Shown in pieces: positions 10,886 to 18,518 of a DNA stretch of 20,623 bases; the first letter of the stretch is position 1; each line of letters starts with the position of its first letter. The stretch comes from Oppiella nova (lineage: Eukaryota > Arthropoda > Arachnida > Sarcoptiformes > Oppiidae): positions 1 through 20,623 of the forward strand of contig CAJPVJ010000768.1 of assembly GCA_905397405.1 (NCBI GenBank), written 5' to 3'. The position numbers and the translations under genes were made by a program. The notes beneath the pieces are model-generated. The model saw nothing but the letters and a program-made list of their open reading frames with translations, made no database searches and was not told the origin of the DNA.

Positions 10886-12608
10886 ATGGCTAACTTGGGG
10901 ACACCAATTAGGGCAAACTTTCAATTAGATGGGTTCATAGGCTATGAGACTGACCCATACATATTTGAATATAATTTCACTATGAAAGGCAATTTTACTG
11001 CTACCTGGCAACAAATGGTAGTACAAAACGTCATATTTACTTATACGGTAATATTAAAACTAATGATTATACACAAAAATGATATTACCTAGATCGTAAG
11101 TGATAACCCACATGACATGTCGATTCTGTATTCGCCTTATTATTTCATACTTAAAGAACTGGTCAGACGAACACAATTCGGGTAATAATTATGTGATAAA
11201 CTAATCATTTCTTTAAACCTTTTGCAATTCATTTCAGTGTAATACCGGTGCCAATTGAACCGGGCAGTTCACTGCAAACAAATGAGTTTAATTATACTTT
11301 GGAGCCGTTTATAAAATACATTTATAAAAGAGTATGTAATAATTTTTAATAATTATATTTAAATTAGATGAATTTAATTTTCATATAGGAAGTGGATATA
11401 AGCATGGTGTTGTTGCAACTTAATGAACATTTCGTACGGTTTGCCAATTTATTAATAGCCCACAACACGCCCACCATTGAAATATTAGGCGCCTATTATC
11501 GTAATACAGATACAAANTTAGGCGCCTATTATCGTAATACAGATACAAATCCATATTTCGGTGTTTTTAAGATATTTCATAAATATGTATAAATAAATGA
11601 ATGAACCTATTGTTGAATATGTTATGTATTCATTTATATATTATTTTTGTTATTAGTTTTGGTTATTTCTGGTCATAACATATATATTGGTTTCGATCTA
11701 TTTATCGAGTGAAAGGCTATATAAATCTTTTAATAATAATTTCAATTTCTTCAGTTATAAAATGTACTTGATTCTATATAATGCTTCATTTTAATGCAAT
11801 TGTCTTATGATTTTAGATATAACCTTGGTAGTATTATTAATGAGACTATTCACAGTGAGTTTTGGATTGCTCTGAATGCATATGTAATGCAATGTATGTG
11901 TGACTGATTTGATTGCTCATATAACTTTATAATTGAAATGATCGCACATTTTACAGCAATTAATGTGAAACATATAACGAATTCTACATGATCATTATTG
12001 GCATACTATTTATATCGAAATTTCAGATTTTAAATCTGTTTAATCAGGAGATACTGTCCATTACTATACAGAAAGAATATAAAGTAATCGATTCATTGGA
12101 AGACTTGGAGGCAAGACCTGAATTAAAGCCAAAGATTTTGATGACATTAAATGATTTGCAAGAAATACTGGTCAATATTTATATTTAATTTAAAAGTCTA
12201 CTAGATATTAGTCTTTTTAGAAATGAATTAAACATTTTAATCATACAATAGAAAACCGCAAATCCTATTGAAAGTCGAGTTTTGCGGAAAGCTTTAGCCG
12301 ATGATAGGGATTACATTGACATCACATATACCAAACTGTTCAATAAGTACACGGATCTCATGGATCACATCAAGAATAAGAAGACACACGTCTTGATTGC
12401 ATCGGATTTCAATATATTCTTCTTCACGAGACTATATTATTTGAAAAATAAAAATAATGAGACGAAAGTGTATGTTCCGGATGAGCCATTCAAACCTATG
12501 ACAGTGGACGCTGTGAAGATAGGACTGGGACCCTATTTTGTTGGCATTTGTATTGCTATTGTCATGTATGCCGTTGAGTTTGGTATACAGTATGAAAGTA
12601 ATGACTGA
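10886..12608 (+). pseudogene. Ionotropic receptor gene C, broken sister copy of G
   Basis: Exons 10886-11017, 11093-11181, 11238-11331, 11389-11586, 11657-11763, 11817-11893, 11957-12170 and 12252-12608 follow the family plan, with TM1 starting FWLFLVI, pore HSEFWIALNAYVMQ and FNQEILSITIQ. Three defects are visible. (1) Exon 4 has a 33-base insertion made of a 32-base repeat plus an N; it is in frame and probably artefactual. (2) Exon 7 is 214 bases rather than 215: one base is missing near 11983 compared with G, giving a TGA just before the third pore-domain helix. (3) The end of exon 8, the intron and the start of exon 9 are deleted, fusing FFFTRL directly to YLKNKNNET. This removes the C-terminal part of S2 and the LECGLLHKW motif, although the frame stays open to the normal stop. 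It cannot encode a full receptor. Confidence 0.88.
11485..11549 (+). repeat. Exact 32-base repeat flanking an N in exon 4 of gene C
   Basis: Positions 11485-11516 and 11518-11549 are identical and separated by one N at 11517. F and G have this stretch once. It is best read as two contig ends that overlap by 32 bases and were joined by a placeholder instead of being merged. Confidence 0.85.
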
Positions 12609-13092
12609 ATACAATCATATCATAAATATTTTAAAAACATTAACAAATAATTTATTTTAATGAAAAAACTTTTTCTAAAGGGTTTATTTCAAGTATGAAT
12701 AAATTTTTTAAATGGTGGAAAATTATAAAAAATAATTTACGTGGGACTAGCTTTGTATAATTAATGGGTGTAGACCAGTGGTTGTCATTCTATAAATATA
12801 GTGGCAACTAGCCTTGTAACAACTTTGCATTTTAAAGCATTTGATTCAACACTAGGTATTTTATTAATCTCTATTACTTAAAGTTAAAAATCATGATCTG
12901 AAAATTAATAATTAATTTCTTTTCATACATACAAGTATTTATTAGTCATAAACTTGATTATTATATTTTTTTGCTTATTATCTGTACTAATAATTATTAT
13001 TAACAAATATTCATAAATTTGAAAACCAGTGGTCTATAAAATATACACACTTATTAATATTAAGTAACCAAAATCAAACTAATATTTTTAAA
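12609..13092. other. Spacer between IR genes C and D
   Basis: The first part, to about 12727, is the end of the inverted arm. The rest is AT-rich, with a somewhat less AT-rich patch around 12740-12850 that starts CAGTGGTTGTCA near 12776. No exon is visible. The promoter of D should lie near the right end. Confidence 0.45.
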
Positions 13093-14378
13093 ATGGTTGC
13101 AATGATACCCAATATGGCAAACTTGAAATGCGATTTTGAAATTGGTTACCAAACGGATGCATATATTTTTGATTTTGATTTCATACCCAAAGGCAATTTC
13201 ACGACTACATGGGGTCATATGGTAAGCATTTATCGTATACAGGTATGAATAATATTTGAATAATTTGTTGATTGACCTAGAAAACAAACGCTGACATGAG
13301 GGTGTTGTGTTCATCGCAATATTTTGTGCTCAAAGAGTTGGTCCGACGCACACAATACGGGTATTTGTGGTGAATTTATATGAGATAGGTAATCAATTAG
13401 TTGTTTTTAACCAGGGCCATTCCCGTTGAGATGAACCCTAACCGCTATGTGCAATTGCCTGGATATAATTATACAACGGATCCGTTTTTGGCTTATGTCT
13501 ATACAAAAGTAAAATACAGTTTTATTAATAGTTAATAATAAGTTACTATTAATAACTATCAAATATTATGGTATACTGTATAATAATTGTATAAATGAAT
13601 AAATGAACAATAAATGAAATAATATTATATTAAAATAACACAAAACTAATTTCACTAGGAAGTGGATATAGCTCTGGATTATTCTCAACTTAACGAGATG
13701 CTAATCACATTTGCAGATATAGTGGTATCTTATAATTCACCTGGTATAACCATATTAGGGGGCTTATATGTGAATACTGACTCCAATTCATATTTTGGCA
13801 CTTTTAAGATTTTTGACGGATATGTCAGTAATATTGGAAACTTTTATTTAATAAACTAAATAACACATAAATTAAGTTTAACGTATTGTATTTATTTATT
13901 ACAACGTATAGTTTTGGTCACTTTTAATATTTAGTACCTTGGTATGTTTAACAGTACTATCATTGGAAGTTATGAATATCAAGTATGGTCACAAATTTTG
14001 TAAAATTTTAAAATAACGAAGTTTATATTTTAACAGTAAAACAAGAGTTAATTATTATGATAAGAACTTGGTAATATTAGAGCAAATGTTTATAACATTG
14101 AACGCAATTCTAATGCAAAGTATATTGTATAATTATTAATTAAAAATTAGATTAAATTGAAAATTATTTAATTTTTAGGTATAATTATCAGTCATTCAAC
14201 GCACAGATATTTGTTAATTATTGGTGTTTTATTTGTGGCAAAGTTTTTCGTATTAAATTTCTTTAATCAGGAGATCCTATCGATTACTATTCAAAACCCG
14301 TATAAAGTTATCGATTCGTTGCAGGATTTGGAGGAAAGACCACATTTACAGCAACTTTTCATTATATTAATATATTAA
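13093..14378 (+). pseudogene. Ionotropic receptor gene D, truncated after exon 7 begins S2
   Basis: Exons 13093-13221, 13281-13360, 13415-13508, 13659-13823, 13912-13982, 14037-14119 and 14179 onward join in frame. The product holds an N-terminal segment (IGYQTDAYIF..KGNFTTTW), S1 with FVLKELVRRTQYG, EVDIAL..FADIVVSYNSP, TM1 starting FWSLLIF, a pore loop ending LNAILMQ, and FNQEILSITIQNPYKVIDSL. Family similarity ends at LEERPHLQ (about 14351). The frame then runs into TAA at 14376-14378, giving 273 residues in all. Exons 8-9 (rest of S2 and last helix) are not found before the inverted arm begins at about 14884. Exon 5 is shorter (71 bases) than in the relatives, chosen because the donor after ATCAA restores phase 2. 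The donor after exon 4 is GTCAGT. The 3' loss probably goes with the neighbouring inversion. Confidence 0.8.
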
Positions 14379-14883
14379 TAAAGTAACGCAAACCTGTATT
14401 TACCTGGAATTAGCATATGCCTTTTATAATATTAATTACATTTATTAATTTAAACATGTTTTATTGTTTACCACAGAATATCCTAATTGTTATGGAAATT
14501 TAAAATTCAAAACAAAGCATACAATGAAGCTATTTAAAGCATACAGTTCATTTAAATGTATTGATTTCTTTTCAACCAATTTCTTTGTATTAATGGGACT
14601 TATTATACAATACTAGTAATTATATTCATCATTTGAGTGATTGAATATTTATACCTTTATATTAATATATCTTAATAATGTCCTCCAATAAAGACATTTA
14701 TATGTATTTCTCAACAAATAGTTTGTTTACCATGAATTTATTAGAATAAATAAAATATACATTTTAAATTCAATAACCTTGGCACTTAACAAAATTATAG
14801 AATTTCTCAACACATATTACTTTACAACAATATTTTTCAAATTATTCTATGATTTATTAATATGAATGAAAATTATTGTTTTA
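14379..14883. other. Spacer between truncated gene D and the inverted arm
   Basis: About 500 bases of AT-rich sequence with no trace of the missing D exons 8-9 that I can recognise. No repeat or RNA gene is visible. Confidence 0.45.
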
Positions 14884-15004
14884 TATAATTTTCCACCATT
14901 TAAAAAATTTATTCATACTTGAAATAAACCCTTTAGAAAAGGTTTTTTCATTCAAATAAATTATTTGTTAATATGTTTTTAAAATATTTATGATATGATT
15001 GTAT

Positions 15005-17069
15005 TCAGTGATCACTTTCATACTGTATACCAAACTCAACGGCATACATGAAAATAGCAATAAAAATGCCAGCAAAATAAGGTCCCAGTCCTATCTTCAC
15101 AGCGTCCACTGTCATAGGTTTGAATGGCTCATCCGGAACATACCCTTCCGTCTCATTATTTTTATTTTTATCTTTCAAATAAAATTCATGTCCGAAATGG
15201 AGGGCCCCCTCTCGCCATTTGTGCAAAAGTCCACATTCAAGGGTTTCAGCCATACTATGATTTATAAATTTAATACATTATTTGTAATATAATTAAAATT
15301 GACAAAATTAATATATAGACTACATTTCGAGAAACTGATCGACAATTAATTGATCCGTCTCTTTGTGAACGACCCAACCGTAAGGTTTATTGAAGTAGTG
15401 ATTGCGGGCCACATATATGTCTCGTGAGTCGGCGTCCGATAGTCTCGTGAAGAAGAATATATTGAAATCCGATGCAATCAAGACGTGTGTCTTCTTATTC
15501 TTGATGTCATCCATGAGATCCGTGTACTTCTCGAACAGTTTAGTGTATGTGATGTCAATGTAATCGCTATCATCGGCTAAGGCTTTCCGCAAAACTCGAC
15601 TTTCAATAGGATTTGCGGTTTTCTATTGTATGGTTAAGAAGTTTAATTCATTTTTAAAAAGTTTATCTAGTAGGCTTTTAAATTAAACATAAATGTTAAC
15701 CAGCAATTCTTGCAAATCATTTAATGTCATCAAAATCTTTGGCATTAATTCAGGTCTTGCCTCCAAGTCTTCCAATGAATCGATTACTTTATACTCTTTC
15801 TGTATAGTAATGGACAGTATCTCCTGATTAAACAGATTTAAAATCTGAAATTTTGATATCAATAGTATGCCAATAATGATCATGTATCTATTCGTTATAT
15901 GTTTGACATTAATTGCTGTAAAATGTGCGATAATTTTAATTATAAAGTTATATGAGCAATCAAATCATTACACATACATTGCATTACATATGCATTCAGA
16001 GCAATCCAAAATTCACTGTGAATAATCTCTTTAATAACACTACCAAGGTTATATCTAAAAAAATAAGACAATTGCATTAAAATGAAACATTATATAGAAT
16101 CAAGTACATTTTATAACTGAAAAAATTGAAATTATTATTAAAAGTTTTATATAGCCTTTCACTCGATAAATAAATCGAAACCAATAGATATGTTATGACC
16201 AGAAATAACCAAAACTAATAACAAAAATAATATATAAATGAATACATAACATATTCAACAATAGGTTCATTCATTTATTTATACATATTTATGAAATATC
16301 TTAAAAACACCGAAATATGGATTTGTATCTGTATTACGATAATAGGCGCCTAATATTTCAATGGTGGGCGTGTTGTGGGCTATTAATAAATTGGCAAACC
16401 GTACGAAATGTTCATTAAGTTGCAACAACACCATGCTTATATCCACTTCCTATATGAAAATTAAATTCATCTAATTTAAATATAATTATTAAAAATTATT
16501 ACATACTCTTTTATAAATGTATTTTATAAACGGCTCCAAAGTATAATTAAACTCATTTGTTTGCAGTGAACTGCCCAGTTCAATTGGCACCGGTATTACA
16601 CTGAAATGAATTGCAAAAGGTTTAAAGAACATACTCTTTTATAAATGTATTTTATAAACGGCTCCAAAGTATAATTAAACTCATTTGTTTGCAGTGAACT
16701 GCCCGGTTCAATTGGCACCGGTATTACACTGAAATGAATTGCAAAAGGTTTAAAGTAATTATTAGTTTATCACATAATTATTACCCGAATTGTGTTCGTC
16801 TGACCAGTTCTTTAAGTATGAAATAATAAGGCGAATACAGAATCGATATGTCACGTGGGTCATCACTTACGATCTAGGTAATATCATTTTTGTGTATAAT
16901 CATTAATATTATAAGTGAATATGACATTTTGTACTACCATTTGTTGCCAGGTAGCAGTAAAATTGCCTTTCATAGTGAAATTATATTCAAATATGTATGG
17001 ATCAGTCTCATAGCCTATGACCCCATCTAATTGAAAATTAGCCCTAATTGGTGTCCCCAAGTTAGCCAT
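15005..17069 (-). CDS. Divergent ionotropic receptor, gene G (complete, inverted copy of C)
   Basis: On the minus strand the exons are 17069-16938, 16873-16785, 16728-16635 (or the alternative 16600-16507), 16449-16285, 16214-16108, 16054-15978, 15915-15701, 15622-15324 and 15254-15005. They give 475 residues without a stop, with the family intron phases 0-2-0-0-2-1-0-2. Regions: N-terminal segment (1-44); S1 (45-160); TM1 FWLFLVITYLL (161-171 onward); pore HSEFWIALNAYVMQ (208-221); third pore-domain helix with FNQEILSITIQ (250-260) and IDSL (266-269); S2; LECGLLHKW (398-406); last helix (445-466) with GPYFAGI. The donor after exon 7 is GTTAAC, which is weak. Unlike its sister C, every exon is intact, so G looks like the functional member of the pair. 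Two copies of exon 3 are present; including both would break the frame. Role by family: ligand-gated cation channel in chemosensory neurons; ligand unknown. Confidence 0.85.
16501..16755 (-). repeat. Tandem duplication (period 128 bases) covering exon 3 of gene G
   Basis: Positions 16501-16627 match 16629-16755 over 127 bases with one difference seen. Each copy holds the whole 94-base exon 3 (16507-16600 and 16635-16728), its acceptor and its GTATGT donor. The one change alters a residue: IEPGSS in the upstream copy, IELGSS in the downstream one. F and C have a single exon 3. Confidence 0.9.
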
Positions 17070-17504
17070 TTATATGAATTAATTTGCTAAATACATTTGC
17101 TATTAAACTTTTTTCCAGCTATATAAAATCTATGGTAAAATACTGAGTGCTGAATTAAATATTAAAATGGACTATTTATTAGATTATTATTAGGGTGTGT
17201 ACAATATAACATATTATTAATTTAATTTTTGGTATAAGGCGTTTTAATAATTCTAAAAATAACATGTAAATAAATAAATTTAATTATATGAAAAACAATT
17301 GTATTCTAGTTATACAAATTCAGAAGACATATTTTATTTGTATAATAAATTTATGAAATAATTAAATTAGCTGTTAGAAATGTTTGAATAATATTATGAA
17401 AAATTTATAAAATAAAAATAATAATATTGTCTGAACGAAGAATTCGCACATAAATATAACAATAGATATAAATAAACCAAAAAACAATATGGAAAACACA
17501 CTCT

Positions 17505-17832
17505 TACAGTGGTATTCATAAACAAATTGGATTTTAATCTGAGCTGGACCTTACATTGCATCTTAGCCCACTTGTCTAATCTCATTTCATAAAACCATCT
17601 TAACTCTTTATTTCAAATTATATTAAATTCAGTCCGATGTGGGCCCATACACTTTCATAGGGGAAGCCTACCTACAGGGATAAGTTTGATCGGTATGAGA
17701 CTTAAATTTTTAAGTTTTAGACGTTGTTTTAAGGTGCAGCTCAGATTAAATGCGTTTCATAAACCAAGTGAGCAATTACTTAAAATGTGAGACCCAGCTA
17801 AGACTTAAGTCGACACTATGAATACGACTGTA
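17505..17832. mobile_element. MITE-like element with terminal inverted repeats and TA flanks
   Basis: The left end CAGTGGTATTCATA (17507-17520) is matched by the reverse complement of the right end, TATGAATACGACTG (17817-17830), at 13 of 14 positions. Both ends are flanked by TA, as expected for a TA target duplication. A second inverted pair lies inside: ATTTTAATCTGAGCTGGACC near 17531, and its complement around GGTGCAGCTCAGATTAAATG near 17735. The 324-base interior has no transposase-like frame. This fits a non-autonomous, Tc1/mariner-like miniature element; the superfamily is inferred only from the TA. It sits exactly at the end of the inverted arm. Confidence 0.75.
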
Positions 17833-17904
17833 AAAATGGATAATTAATTTTGCCAATTTATATAGGTTGCTATGATTTAATGCAAACTATGTATAAATGA
17901 AAAT

Positions 17905-18123
17905 ATGTGTAATTTAATAGAGAGTGCGAACCTGGACTGCAACTGCGATAACCTTCCCACAGGTTTTGTGAGCGAGGACAATGAAAAGAAATTTTTGGGG
18001 GCTACCTGTGGTAAACCAGATGCGGCTAAGACTAAGGCGTTTGGCAGTTTTTGCGTACAGACTGATTATTTCATGTCCATGGCTGCTGATGGCAAACCGC
18101 AAATGTCCAGGTTGTATTCATAA
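17905..18123 (+). CDS. Unrecognised cysteine-containing exon or small gene
   Basis: The 72-residue frame stands out by its richer base composition and coding-like codon use. It holds a CNC pair (residues 12 and 14) and cysteines at 35 and 50, with a lysine/alanine-rich middle (KPDAAKTKAF). It may be an exon rather than a whole gene: a polypyrimidine-poor acceptor AG lies at 17919-17920, and an AG-GT donor-like site at 18110-18113. The same frame otherwise ends at TAA (18121-18123). A further cysteine-containing stretch (LTVCDKESLRRFQ) follows after about 20 bases, which suggests a small insertion in a decayed exon. No signal peptide is seen in this piece. I do not recognise the family; a secreted disulfide-bonded protein is only a guess. 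Confidence 0.4.
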   Translation: MCNLIESANLDCNCDNLPTGFVSEDNEKKFLGATCGKPDAAKTKAFGSFCVQTDYFMSMAADGKPQMSRLYS

Positions 18124-18518
18124 TTGTTATAGACTTACAGTTTGTGATAAAGAGTCTCTCCGGAGATTTCAATAATTTGTTATTTTGTTTTATTAAAGTT
18201 TTTATTAATAAAATTATGTTATGATTATTAGATGTTTATTGTAAGAATAGTTATTAATTTAATAAAATTATGTACAGAATATGTAATACAAAGTATGTTT
18301 CAAAAACAATAAATTGCGATTATGATTTAAACGTTATTTTGTAATGCATAAATAACTTTTTACCATATTTTGCAAATTAAATATTATAAGTATTAACTAG
18401 TAGTTTATAAAACTCAATTAAATATTAAAATAATTTTATACAATTTTTTACAAATGGGTTCAGTATGGGTGTTATGCAATTTGCCCTCATTAAAAATCAT
18501 AATTGTAAATAAATTATT
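18124..18518. other. AT-rich 3' flank of the P450 gene
   Basis: About 400 bases of AT-rich sequence between the unrecognised exon and the stop of the P450. AATAAA-type motifs occur, but none can be assigned as the used polyadenylation signal. Confidence 0.4.

Larger units (their letters stand above)
10457..12727 (+). repeat. Left arm of a large inverted duplication
   Basis: This arm, holding the tail of the orphan E exon, its 3' flank and all of IR copy C, matches the reverse complement of 14884-17505. The match starts at TAAGAGTGTG within the E-derived exon and fades after GGTGGAAAATTATA near 12727. The spacer of about 2.2 kb carries gene D. The arms differ by point changes, a roughly 260-base deletion in C, and the local duplications listed separately. 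Confidence 0.85.
14884..17505 (-). repeat. Right arm of the large inverted duplication
   Basis: The reverse complement matches 10457-12727, carrying IR gene G, its upstream region and the tail of an E-type last exon. The E-type homology stops at 17505, immediately beside the TA that flanks a small inverted-repeat element (17507-17830). Confidence 0.85.

Noticed and set aside
12776-12850. CAGTGGTTGTCA, reminiscent of hAT transposon ends
   Set aside because: No matching inverted end or 8-base target duplication is found nearby.
13060-13314. Minus-strand frame of 84 codons
   Set aside because: It lies opposite exon 1 and part of exon 2 of gene D and shows no protein features.
14999-15292. Plus-strand frame of 97 codons, and its counterpart at 12432-12614
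   Set aside because: Both are antisense to the last exons of G and C; they resemble each other only because the genes do.
17394-17585. Minus-strand 63-codon frame
   Set aside because: It runs from the mobile element across its end into the E-derived fragment and is a chance junction frame.
17981-18175. Plus-strand 64-codon frame overlapping the unrecognised exon
   Set aside because: It is a +1 shadow of the 17905-18123 frame for most of its length; only its last part may echo a displaced coding segment.
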